In this document: piece after piece, positions 32,167 to 38,977 of the stretch
How positions within the stretch are numbered: position 1 is the first letter of the stretch
Layout of the letters: every line of letters begins with the position of its first letter
Assembly: GCA_021811405.1 (NCBI GenBank)
Contig: JAJZOZ010000006.1
Location: 1-38,977, forward strand
Direction: 5' to 3'
DNA: 38,977 bases
Source: a bacterium
GTDB lineage: Bacteria; Elusimicrobiota; Elusimicrobia; Elusimicrobiales; UBA9959
Translations under genes and position numbers: made by a program
Notes under the pieces: generated by a model
The model's input: only the letters and a program-made list of their open reading frames with translations
Told to the model about the DNA's origin: nothing
Database searches by the model: none

Positions 32167-32249
32167 ACGCCGCGTACGGCCCTTCAGCCCTTCTTGCGGC
32201 GCGGCTTAAAATATAGAATCTAGGTAACATTTAAGCGCAGGAGGTATTA

Positions 32250-33119
32250 ATGAAGAAATTAGCGATAGCAGCGGCGGCCCTTTTCAGCGCCGGCGCCCTC
32301 TACGCGACGGAGCTCAACGGGATCTCCGCCGCCGACATCAAGGTCCCCGAGTCCGCCCTGCCGGCCCCGGCCTTCGTCCAGGAGGACGGCGCGAAGTGCG
32401 GCCACTACTCCGGCGAGATCACCGCCAACATGCACCTCTACGCGCAGGCTTCCAAGAGCCGGCTCTTCACCTACGCCAAGACCGAGGCCGAATTCAAGGA
32501 GTTCGTCTCCTTCTGGACGCCCATCATCGGCAAGTTCGGCATTAAGGTCGTCTCCACCGAGTACAAGGCCGATATCGGCTACGGCTTCCTGAAATACGAG
32601 TCCGCCGACGGCCGCGTGATACGCATGTTCAACGGCGACGGCATGAACTACGACGCCCTCAGCCAGGAGGCCATGAAGAAGGAGCAGCACATGCTCCTCG
32701 AGGCCCTCGAGCGGGAAGAGATGACGCCGGTGGCCGCGTTCATGATCAAGAACGACGTCTTCCGCCCCACCTTCAACGTCTACTACCTGACGCAGCCCGA
32801 CGAGAACGAGGACCACGAGGTCCAGCTGCGCCAGCTGAAGAACGGCGACGACATCGACTTCGACCTCCTGACCGGCAAGGTCGCGCTGGTGGAGAAGGAC
32901 GCCTCCTTCTCGCTGGTCTACATAGGCAAGCTGCTCGGCATGAAGTCCAAGATAGCGGCGGACGAGGCCGGCATCGCGCAGAAGCTCGAAGACTACAAGA
33001 AGTTCCTGTCCGAGAACAAGAAGGAGTTCATCGCTTCCAGGACTTTCAAGCTCGACAAGCCCTTCGCGGTAGGGGACCAGACCTACAACTACGCGGCCAA
33101 CATCTACTTCTTCCAGTAG
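32250..33119 (+). CDS. secreted protein of unknown function
   Basis: 289 residues with a clear signal peptide (MKKLAIAAAALFSAGALYA). The mature part starts TELNGISAADIKVPESALPAPAF, a short linker-like stretch, then mixed alpha/beta sequence rich in Lys/Glu with one cysteine (KCGHYSGEI). I do not recognise a domain or catalytic motif. GGAGG lies a few bases before the ATG, and a TATAGAAT -10-like box lies at 32212-32219. A strong terminator follows, so it is a single-gene transcript. The opening ELN plus short linker is also seen in the trypsin zymogen here, but this is too weak to imply homology. Confidence 0.72.
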   Translation: MKKLAIAAAALFSAGALYATELNGISAADIKVPESALPAPAFVQEDGAKCGHYSGEITANMHLYAQASKSRLFTYAKTEAEFKEFVSFWTPIIGKFGIKVVSTEYKADIGYGFLKYESADGRVIRMFNGDGMNYDALSQEAMKKEQHMLLEALEREEMTPVAAFMIKNDVFRPTFNVYYLTQPDENEDHEVQLRQLKNGDDIDFDLLTGKVALVEKDASFSLVYIGKLLGMKSKIAADEAGIAQKLEDYKKFLSENKKEFIASRTFKLDKPFAVGDQTYNYAANIYFFQ

Positions 33120-33137
33120 ACTCCGCCTCCACCAAGG

Positions 33138-33168
33138 AAAAACCGCCGGCAAAACCGGCGGTTTTTTT
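33138..33168 (+). terminator. strong intrinsic terminator
   Basis: AAAAACCGCCGG - CAAAA - CCGGCGGTTTTTTT: a GC stem of 7 bp extended by A/T pairs and a seven-T tail, 18 bases after the secreted protein stop. Confidence 0.88.
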
Positions 33169-33189
33169 AGTCTGTACTCAACAGGCTAT

Positions 33190-33204
33190 TGACCGCACCG
33201 GTCA
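33190..33204. promoter_or_regulatory. inverted repeat upstream of the sensor kinase
   Basis: TGACCG-CAC-CGGTCA is a perfect 6-bp dyad with a 3-base centre, followed by an AT-rich run (TATATATTAA). A TTGACC -35-like box overlaps it, but no good -10 lies at 16-18 bases. Possible regulator site for the kinase gene. Confidence 0.35.
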
Positions 33205-33304
33205 TATATATTAACCTTGAGTCAGGGGAAGGGAATTCATCGTTACAGTGGTTTTCACGCCGCGCGTCGGCGCGGTCTTGCGACGCCAAGTCCGGGGGGG
33301 GGCT

Positions 33305-35113
33305 ATGCCGGGGATAACCCGCGCGATAAAGGTGCTGCTGATCGAGGACAACCCTCACGACGCCGAGGTCGTGGAGGGACTCCTCGGCTCCGGGATGCCA
33401 GCGCAGTTCGAGGTATCCGAAGCCGGGTCGCTGGAACAGGCCGGCTCCAGGGACAAGGAGGACAGGTCCGACGTGATACTGCTGGACCTGAACCTGCCGG
33501 ATTCCTTCGGCGCCAAGACCCTGATAGCCGCCCGCGACATGTTCCCGGACAGGCCCATCATAGTGATGACCGGCCGCTACGAGAAGACGCTGGGCGTGCA
33601 GCTGGTCAAGAAAGGCGCGCAGGACTACATCGTCAAGGGATCGCTCACGGCCCCGGGGCTGTCGTACGCCATACGCTTCGCCATAGAGCGGGCCCGCAAC
33701 GAGACGCGCGCCAAACAGGCCGAGGCCGGCCTGCGCGCCCTTCTCGAAAAGCTGCCGGAGGGAATACTCGTGGTGCGCGGCGAAGGCTCCGTAGTCTTCG
33801 CCAACCTCGGGGCGAGGACGCTGCTGGGAAGGGACCTGGACTACCTGCTCTCAAATCCCTACTCTCTGCCGCAGGCCAAGGACGCCCCGGCCGAGTTCGA
33901 CCTGCTGCGCCAGGACGGCCGGAAGATACCGCTGGAGATACGCGAGACGGATATAGACTGGGCCGGGGAACCCTGCCGCCTGGTGATGCTGCGCGACCTT
34001 ACCGCGAGGCGCGAGCTGGAGTACAACCGGGGAGAGTTCATCTCCCGCGTCTCCCACGAACTGCGCTCGCCGCTTACCATAGTGCGGGAATCCATGGACC
34101 TGATATACGACGGAAGCACCGGAGAGGTGACCTCTCAGCAGAAGGAGCTGCTGCGCATGGGGCTGGACAACGTTTCAAGGCTGAACGGCCTGATAGACTC
34201 GCTTCTGGACATCACCAAGATGGAGGCGGGCGTGATGCCGATGGACGTGGCCGAGGCGGACCTCCGCGCGCTGCTCGCCTCCACGGCCGACGACTATGTC
34301 AGGCTCGCGGCCGAGAAGGGGATAAGGCTGGAGCGCAGCCTGCCGGCCGGGCCAATGGCGGCCTACTGCGACGCGGATAAGCTGCGGCAGGTCCTGGACA
34401 ACCTCGTCTCCAACGCCCTGAAGTTCACACCGGACGGCGGCAGGATAACCCTTTCCCTTGCGCACCTGGACAACCAGGCGCTGTTCTGCGTGGAGAACAC
34501 CGGCTCCGGCATACAGCCGGAGGACCTGCCCAAGCTTTTCGGCAAGTTCACCCAGCTCAACAATACCGGCTCCGCCGGGATCAAGGGGACCGGGCTGGGG
34601 CTGGCCATCAGCCGCGGCATAATGGAGATGCACGCCGGCAGCATCTGGGCCGAAAGCGCCCCGGGCAGCTGGTGCAAGTTCTTCGCCCTGCTGCCGCTGC
34701 ACGCTTTCGAGGACTCGGCCCGCCTGCTGGTCAGGCGCGAGCTGGCGGCGGCCTCCGGCAAAAAGCGCTTCTGCGCCCTGGCCCTCGCGCTGCCGGAGAA
34801 CGTGCGGATAGCGGCGGAAAGGTCCGCGGGAAAAGGCGGCGGCGTCTGCGCCTCCATCAAGAATTCGCTGCGCAGCTCGCACGGCAGGGTGACCGGAGGG
34901 GAATGGGACCTGCTGGTCTTCCTTCCCGAAAGCGGCCCAAAGGAATCCGCCAAGGCGCTGGCCTTCGTGCAGGGCGCCCTGCAGAAAGCCGGCGGCCTGA
35001 CCCCGCAGCAGGCCTCCGCGAGGATAGCCACGCTGCTGTACCCTGATGATTTCACCGGCGAGGACGGCTTCATAGCCGCCCTGCGCGGCGCGAGGGGGAG
35101 GATCTATGCCTAA
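33305..35113 (+). CDS. hybrid sensor kinase: REC - PAS-like - HisKA - HATPase - degenerate GGDEF-like
   Basis: 602 residues, no membrane segment, so a soluble signalling protein. A receiver domain comes first (IEDNPHD, phospho-Asp61 in ILLDLNLPDS, MTG and K111). A PAS-like segment follows at 140-235, then HisKA with His251 (SRVSHELRSPLT) and a HATPase domain (DNLVSNALKFTP, ENTGSGIQPEDL, GTGLGLAIS). The last 120 residues resemble a GGDEF domain whose signature reads GGEW (about 531-534), followed by LLVFLPESGPKESAKAL and LLYPDDFTGEDGFI; it should be catalytically inactive. The start is uncertain: ATG 33305 follows a nine-G run, and GTG 33248 is the alternative. The end overlaps the response regulator by 8 bases. 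Confidence 0.85.
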   Translation: MPGITRAIKVLLIEDNPHDAEVVEGLLGSGMPAQFEVSEAGSLEQAGSRDKEDRSDVILLDLNLPDSFGAKTLIAARDMFPDRPIIVMTGRYEKTLGVQLVKKGAQDYIVKGSLTAPGLSYAIRFAIERARNETRAKQAEAGLRALLEKLPEGILVVRGEGSVVFANLGARTLLGRDLDYLLSNPYSLPQAKDAPAEFDLLRQDGRKIPLEIRETDIDWAGEPCRLVMLRDLTARRELEYNRGEFISRVSHELRSPLTIVRESMDLIYDGSTGEVTSQQKELLRMGLDNVSRLNGLIDSLLDITKMEAGVMPMDVAEADLRALLASTADDYVRLAAEKGIRLERSLPAGPMAAYCDADKLRQVLDNLVSNALKFTPDGGRITLSLAHLDNQALFCVENTGSGIQPEDLPKLFGKFTQLNNTGSAGIKGTGLGLAISRGIMEMHAGSIWAESAPGSWCKFFALLPLHAFEDSARLLVRRELAAASGKKRFCALALALPENVRIAAERSAGKGGGVCASIKNSLRSSHGRVTGGEWDLLVFLPESGPKESAKALAFVQGALQKAGGLTPQQASARIATLLYPDDFTGEDGFIAALRGARGRIYA

Positions 35114-35462
35114 GATACTGCTGATAGAGGACGAGCCGCAGCACGCCGCCCTCGTAAAGATGCGGCTGGAGGCCAACGGGATGCAGGTATTCTGTTCCCG
35201 TACGGCCGCGGGCGGGGCGGCGGCGGCCCTGAAAGACCGTCCGGACCTCGTGCTCCTGGACCTGCTCCTGCCGGACATGCGCCCGGAAGAAGCGGTGCAG
35301 GCTGTCTCCCGAGCCTCGGACAGTCCCATCCTGGCGCTTACGGCGCTGGACCTGGGCGAGATACACCGCCGGAAGCTGGACTCGCAGGTCGCCGGCATAG
35401 TAACCAAGCCCTACGATCCAGCCGTGCTCCTCGAAGAGATCCGGAGACTTACCGCGAAATGA
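35106..35462 (+). CDS. single-domain response regulator
   Basis: 118 residues, a stand-alone receiver domain: acidic pocket IEDEPQ, phospho-acceptor in LVLLDLLLPD (about Asp51), ALTA (Thr/Ser position) and KPYD (conserved Lys). No output domain, so it acts by protein contact or as a phosphate relay or sink. The start overlaps the kinase stop by 8 bases, and the kinase is its obvious partner. The stop TGA abuts the convergent HD-gene stop (TGATCA), with no hairpin between them. Confidence 0.92.
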   Translation: MPKILLIEDEPQHAALVKMRLEANGMQVFCSRTAAGGAAAALKDRPDLVLLDLLLPDMRPEEAVQAVSRASDSPILALTALDLGEIHRRKLDSQVAGIVTKPYDPAVLLEEIRRLTAK

Positions 35463-36020
35463 TCAGAGCCCCAGCTCTCCCGCTATGCCGCGCATAGCGG
35501 AAAGAGCCACCTCGACGAACTCGTCCAACTTCAATCCCAGGCGCTCGCATTCCATTATTATCGACCTGTCCACCGAGGCGGCGAAGCGCTTGTCCTTCAT
35601 GCGCTTGACCACGGAAGAGGTCTTGACGCTGGCCAGTTTCCTGTCCGGGTAGACCAGCGCCGTGGCGGTGATCAGGCCGGTGACGGTCTCGGCCGCCGCC
35701 AGGGCGTGATGGAAAAGCCCGGCGCGCTTCTTCCCGGGGTGGGCCGCCTCGTTGTGCAGGTTCACGGCCTCTATCAGGGGCTCCGGCAGCCCGCTGCCGC
35801 GCAGGAGCTTCTCGGCCTCGTGAGTGTGCCGCGAGATGTCGCCGGCGGTAAGCTCAACGTCCACGTCGTGCAGCAGGCCCGCGAGGCCCCAGAGCCCGCG
35901 GTCCTGCCCCAGGCGGTCCGCGAGGGCCTTCATCACGGCCTCGGAAGCCAGGCAGTGCTTTATCATGTTCCCGTTGCTGACATGCCGCCTAAGCAGCGCC
36001 AGCGCGCCGTCTCTTTCCAT
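35463..36020 (-). CDS. HD-domain protein, predicted phosphohydrolase
   Basis: 185 residues when started at ATG 36020 (MERDGALALL), preferred because GGAGG precedes it; the longer GTG start at 36038 lacks a ribosome binding site. Metal-binding HD residues: His22 (MIKHCLASE), His51-Asp52 (AGLLHDVD), His65/His67 in SRHTHEAE, and His in VNLHNEAAH. This fits the YfbR/HDIG-like group of small HD hydrolases acting on nucleotides or cyclic nucleotides; the substrate is unknown. A -10 TATAAT lies upstream. It ends head-to-tail against the response regulator gene. Confidence 0.85.
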   Translation of the reverse strand: MERDGALALLRRHVSNGNMIKHCLASEAVMKALADRLGQDRGLWGLAGLLHDVDVELTAGDISRHTHEAEKLLRGSGLPEPLIEAVNLHNEAAHPGKKRAGLFHHALAAAETVTGLITATALVYPDRKLASVKTSSVVKRMKDKRFAASVDRSIIMECERLGLKLDEFVEVALSAMRGIAGELGL

Positions 36021-36043
36021 GTTCCCTCCGTAACTCACGTAAG

Positions 36044-36073
36044 ATTATAGAGAATATCCGCCCCGGCGGTGAA
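36044..36073 (-). promoter_or_regulatory. promoter of the HD-domain gene
   Basis: On the minus strand TTCACC (36073-36068), 18-base spacer, TATAAT (36049-36044). A plus-strand TAGAAT at 36080-36085 faces the divergent gene, so two promoters overlap here. Confidence 0.5.
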
Positions 36074-36100
36074 ATTTTATAGAATACTCCGGGAGGCGCG

Positions 36101-36655
36101 ATGATCAAATATTACGCCAAAGTCTTCGCGATAACGGGCCTGGTGTTCTTCCTGGGGATGTATTTCTCGGACCTGAACATCATGCCGGCGGCCCGCGCCT
36201 TCGCCGACGCGGCCGCGAACGCGATAGTTTTCGCCGCCGCGCTGTCCCTGATCATGGGCACCCTGCACGTGGTAAAGGCCAGGAAGGCCGCCGCCGGAGA
36301 GACCGGCGGGGACATCTACGCCGTCAGGCAGTCGCGCAGCTTCGAGAGCCCTCTCGGGCGCGACCGTCTCTTCGCGGCTGCCTCCGGCTACCTCAGGGGC
36401 AGCCTCGGCTGCGTCATCACGGAGAGCGACCCTTCCGCGGGGAGTCTCTGCGGCCGCACCCCGATAGACCTCGCCACTTTCGGCAGCAGCGTCAGCGTGA
36501 GCTTTCAGGGAACCCCCGAAGGCCCGACCCTCGTCACCGTTGTCTCCAGGCCTTTCCTGTTCTTCATGCTGGCCGATTACGGCGAGAACCTCCGCATCTC
36601 CAGGGGCCTGGAACGGCACCTCCGCGGCCTCGCCGCCGCCTCAGGCCAGGAATAA
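36101..36655 (+). CDS. membrane-anchored protein of unknown function
   Basis: 184 residues with two hydrophobic helices (about 6-25 and 37-58) followed by a soluble domain of about 120 residues that begins GGDIYAVRQSRSFESPLGRDRLFAAASGYLRG. The soluble part is probably cytoplasmic (positive residues follow the second helix). It has two cysteines (GCVITES, SLCGRT) and no motif I recognise. GGGAGG precedes the ATG. It is divergent from the HD gene and convergent with asnS across a hairpin. Unknown function. Confidence 0.7.
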   Translation: MIKYYAKVFAITGLVFFLGMYFSDLNIMPAARAFADAAANAIVFAAALSLIMGTLHVVKARKAAAGETGGDIYAVRQSRSFESPLGRDRLFAAASGYLRGSLGCVITESDPSAGSLCGRTPIDLATFGSSVSVSFQGTPEGPTLVTVVSRPFLFFMLADYGENLRISRGLERHLRGLAAASGQE

Positions 36656-36661
36656 AAGAGA

Positions 36662-36685
36662 AAGGCCGGGGAGGGCCCCGGCCTT
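36662..36685. terminator. bidirectional hairpin between converging genes
   Basis: AAGGCCGGGG-AGGG-CCCCGGCCTT, a perfect 10-bp stem with a 4-base loop, 6 bases after the membrane protein stop and 20 bases from the asnS stop. A short A-rich run precedes it and a T-containing run follows. Confidence 0.7.
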
Positions 36686-36705
36686 ACCTTTGGCTCCCCG
36701 AGCGC

Positions 36706-38103
36706 TCAGAACTCGGCGTAGCCCGGCACGCGCGGGAAGGCGGTCACGTCGCGGATGTTGGCTATGCCGGTGACCAGCATCATCATGCGCTCGAAGCCCA
36801 TGCCGAAACCGGAATGAGGCACGCTGCCGAAGCGGCGCAGGTCCAGGAACCACTGGTAGTCGTCCACCTTCATGTTCAGCTCGCGCATGCGGGCTTCCAG
36901 CACGTCCAGCCTGTTCTCGCGCTCACTGGCGCCTATCAGCTCGCCGATACGGGGGACCAGCACGTCCATGCCGCGCACGGTCCTTCCGTCGTCCTCGAGG
37001 CGCATGTAGAACGAAGCCACCTCTTTGGGCTTGTGGTGCATCATCACCGGCTTCTTGAAATACTGTTCCACCAGGAAGCGCTCATGCTCGCTGGCCAGGT
37101 CCACGCCCCACTTCACCTTAAGCTCGAAGCGGTCGTTGACCGGCTCCAGGATCATCACGGCGTCGGTGTAGGCCAGCCGCTCGAAGACGTTGTCCGTGAT
37201 GTTGCGGAGGTTGTCCATCAGCGCGGGCTCCACGAACCTGGCGAAGAGCTCAAGGTCCGAAGGGCATTTCTCCAGGATGTCGCGGACGAGGGACTTGGTT
37301 AAGTCCTCGGCCAGGTCCATGTCGTCGGAAAGCTCGTAGAAGGCCATCTCCGGCTCTATCTGCCAGAACTCGGCGCAGTGGCGGTAGGTGTTGGAGTTCT
37401 CGGCGCGGAACGTCGGGCCGAACGTGTAGATCTTGCCGAGCGCCAGCGCCAGCGCCTCGCCCTCCATCTGCCCGGAGACGGTCAGCCCGACCTTCTTGCC
37501 GAACAGGTCCTTGGAGAAGTCTATCTCGCCCGCCTCCGTCTTCGGGAGGTCCTTCACCTTCGTAAGGTCGAAGGCGGTGGCGGTGAACATCTGGCCGGCG
37601 CCCTCGCAGTCGGACGCGGTGAAGATCGGGGTGTGGACGTAGGTGAACCCGTTGTTCCTGAAATACGTGTGTATCGAGTAGGCCAGCTCGGAGCGGACGC
37701 GAAGCATCGCCGCGTACTTGTTCGTGCGGGGGCGCAGGTGAGCTACCGTGCGCAGGAACTCGTCGGAAGTCTTCTTCTTCTGGATCGGGTACTTCTCGGG
37801 GTCGCAGGGGCCGAAAACGCGGACCTCCCTGGCCTTCAGCTCCACCTTCTGGCCGGCGGCCGGGGAGTGGACAAGGTCCCCCTTTATCGCCACCGCGGTC
37901 CCGGTGGTAAGCTGCGGCAGCACCGCCGAGAAATCTCCGTTCTCCGGCGAGATCACGACCTGGAGGCTCTCGCGGCAGGAGCCGTCGTTCAGCTCGGCGA
38001 AGGAATGCGACTTAGAATCCCGGCGGGTCTTTATCCAGCCGCGGGCTTCCGCGCCCTGGCGCGGCTCTCCCCGCAGCAGCTCTTTTATGGTCGGTGATGC
38101 CAT
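36706..38103 (-). CDS. asnS: asparagine--tRNA ligase
   Basis: Class IIb synthetase of 465 residues that charges tRNA-Asn directly. The N-terminal OB-fold reads ARGWIKTRRDSKSHSFAELNDGSC, typical of AsnRS. The catalytic core has HTPIFTASDCEGAGQMF, LTVSGQMEGEALALALGKIYTFGPTFRAENSNTYRHCAEFWQIEPEMAF (motif 2, AsnRS-like) and the C-terminal SGFGMGFERMMMLVTGIANIRDVTAFPRVPG (motif 3). It lacks the GAD insert of bacterial AspRS, which is a separate gene here. Its start is 18 bases after the stop of the upstream small gene on the same strand, so the two probably share a transcript. Confidence 0.96.
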   Translation of the reverse strand: MASPTIKELLRGEPRQGAEARGWIKTRRDSKSHSFAELNDGSCRESLQVVISPENGDFSAVLPQLTTGTAVAIKGDLVHSPAAGQKVELKAREVRVFGPCDPEKYPIQKKKTSDEFLRTVAHLRPRTNKYAAMLRVRSELAYSIHTYFRNNGFTYVHTPIFTASDCEGAGQMFTATAFDLTKVKDLPKTEAGEIDFSKDLFGKKVGLTVSGQMEGEALALALGKIYTFGPTFRAENSNTYRHCAEFWQIEPEMAFYELSDDMDLAEDLTKSLVRDILEKCPSDLELFARFVEPALMDNLRNITDNVFERLAYTDAVMILEPVNDRFELKVKWGVDLASEHERFLVEQYFKKPVMMHHKPKEVASFYMRLEDDGRTVRGMDVLVPRIGELIGASERENRLDVLEARMRELNMKVDDYQWFLDLRRFGSVPHSGFGMGFERMMMLVTGIANIRDVTAFPRVPGYAEF

Positions 38104-38121
38104 CTGGACTCCTGTAAGCGG

Positions 38122-38649
38122 TTATTTCCTGCCCTTCTTCTTCTCCTCGGGGACCTGGGAAACTGCCAGCAGCTCCAGCTCGCAGGTCTTATCCTCGCCG
38201 TTGTACTCCTCGAGTATGTAGCCGACGCCAGGCGCGTAATAGCGTACCGATTTGCCGGCGTCGCCGCCGCCGAGCATCGTCACCACCTTCATGCAGCTGG
38301 CGAACTTTCCGGCCTTTATGGAGACCTTGTCGGAGAGGGAGACTACCTCGCTGGAATCCGGGTACTCGTCCCATTTCACGCCCTCTTTCGGAGGGAGCGG
38401 GAACTCGCGGCGGCCCCCGATTATCACGCCGTCGGCGGTGGTCAGCCACTTGGCGTCCCGGGTTATCAGGTACTGGGTGGTGTGGGAATCCCTCAGTTCG
38501 AAGATCATCCTGGCCTCGGCGACGGTCTTGGCGGCCTTCTTCTTAACCGACAGAATGTCGATGAGGACGCGGGCCGTGCCGTCGAACTCGGTGCTGGTGA
38601 ACTTGTATTCGAAGCGGGTCTTCTCTTTCAGCGGGAAATAGTCTGCCAT
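38122..38649 (-). CDS. conserved-looking hypothetical protein
   Basis: 175 residues without a signal peptide or membrane helix. It begins MADYFPLKEKTRFEYKFTSTEF and is rich in beta-strand pattern, resembling the D-Y-F-P-L-x-x-G/E-x-x-W/F-x-Y start of small beta-sandwich domains, often found as lipoprotein domains in other bacteria. Two cysteines near the C terminus (ASCMK, KTCELELLAV). The end is very basic (EEKKKGRK). AGGAGA precedes the ATG (plus positions 38654-38659). It is probably co-transcribed with asnS. No function can be given. Confidence 0.72.
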   Translation of the reverse strand: MADYFPLKEKTRFEYKFTSTEFDGTARVLIDILSVKKKAAKTVAEARMIFELRDSHTTQYLITRDAKWLTTADGVIIGGRREFPLPPKEGVKWDEYPDSSEVVSLSDKVSIKAGKFASCMKVVTMLGGGDAGKSVRYYAPGVGYILEEYNGEDKTCELELLAVSQVPEEKKKGRK

Positions 38650-38708
38650 AGGGTCTCCTTAACAGCGGCCTCTGATTAATTTTACAAATTATTGCGCGAA
38701 GATACGCA

Positions 38709-38835
38709 GGAAAGGGAGGCATCGAACCCCTGAGCGCTGGGGTGTCCGCCGCGGCGCGGGATGCGAAGCCCGCTTCTCGTTGCAGCCGCTGAGACTCAGG
38801 GCCTCGTTCGCAACTCGCGCCGTCGAGCCCTTTCC
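38709..38835 (-). other. tRNA-like segment, possibly a degraded or interrupted tRNA
   Basis: On the minus strand GGAAAGG (38835-38829) and CCTTTCC (38715-38709) could form a 7-bp acceptor stem. A TTCGAT T-loop-like motif (AGGGGTTCGATGCC) lies near the 3' end. The interior of about 110 bases is GC-rich, has no clear D arm or anticodon arm, and the T stem is imperfect. No CCA follows. It shares CGCGAGTTGCGAAC and AGGGGTTCGAT with the next segment. Confidence 0.25.
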
Positions 38836-38839
38836 GTTA

Positions 38840-38874
38840 CCAAACACAAAAGCCCCTCGCGGGGCTTTTGTGTT

Positions 38875-38877
<3 letters not shown>
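38840..38877. terminator. 17-bp perfect inverted repeat (terminator)
   Basis: CCAAACACAAAAGCCCC (38840-38856), loop TCGC, and its exact complement (38861-38877). It starts at the CCA end of the downstream tRNA-like 3' end and looks like its terminator. AT-rich flanks make it functional in either direction. Confidence 0.8.

Positions 38878-38977
<100 letters not shown>

Noticed and set aside
33189-33217. TTGACC with TAACCT as a sigma70 promoter
   Set aside because: The -10 matches only three of six positions, and the better TATATT is only 12 bases away. Kept as a dyad, not as a promoter.

Overview
The window is one continuous stretch of a GC-rich bacterial chromosome (about two thirds G+C by eye). 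It is gene-dense, with many ATGA and TAATG stop-start overlaps and clear GGAGG-type ribosome binding sites. Housekeeping genes (ftsW, murG, hisS, aspS, asnS, lipA) are mixed with secreted trypsin-like proteases, a copper/silver-type efflux operon and small secreted metal-binding proteins. The protein style, and the unusual frequent use of the ATA isoleucine codon in a GC-rich genome, suggest a member of Elusimicrobiota or a related lineage. This placement is inference; there is no rRNA gene to confirm it.

Layout. 1-4.3 kb: the end of a cell-wall cluster (ftsW, murG), then an Ldh_2-type dehydrogenase and a membrane protein. 4.4-5.5 kb: a secreted V8-like protease with a near-consensus promoter and a strong terminator. 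5.6-10 kb: a HEAT-repeat lipoprotein, a flavin reductase-like protein, a His-poor cupin and a CstA-type transporter. 10-17.2 kb: an ECF sigma factor, an anti-sigma factor with a Cys-rich tail, a small membrane protein and a CusC-CusB-CusA-like tripartite pump. 17.2-21.7 kb: a reverse-transsulfuration set (cystathionine beta-synthase, cystathionine gamma-lyase), a ThiF-rhodanese fusion, a Cys-rich small protein and a secreted YHS/heavy-metal-binding protein. 21.7-24.6 kb: a possible leader ORF, a short XdhC-like gene, and two secreted proteases on the minus strand behind a structured leader. 24.8-32.1 kb: a metal-binding secreted protein, a Crp/Fnr regulator, hisS, aspS, lipA, a membrane protein and a radical SAM protein. 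32.2-38.6 kb: a secreted protein, a hybrid sensor kinase with its response regulator, an HD-domain protein, a membrane protein, asnS and a small hypothetical protein. The window ends in two tRNA-like segments.

How the parts may work together. The sigma/anti-sigma pair directly upstream of the Cus-like pump, with a second Cys/Met/His-rich segment predicted outside the membrane, looks like a transmembrane metal-sensing switch. The heavy-metal-binding motif of the CusB-like adaptor recurs in two small secreted proteins nearby, one after the transsulfuration genes and one upstream of the Crp/Fnr gene, suggesting a distributed envelope metal-handling system. The two V8-like proteases are paralogues with similar promoters, each carrying a dyad over the -35 box. 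The minus-strand protease pair also has a nested three-helix leader ending in a U tract, which I consider the best candidate for an undescribed regulatory element here.

I found no CRISPR array, integrase, transposase or rRNA gene.
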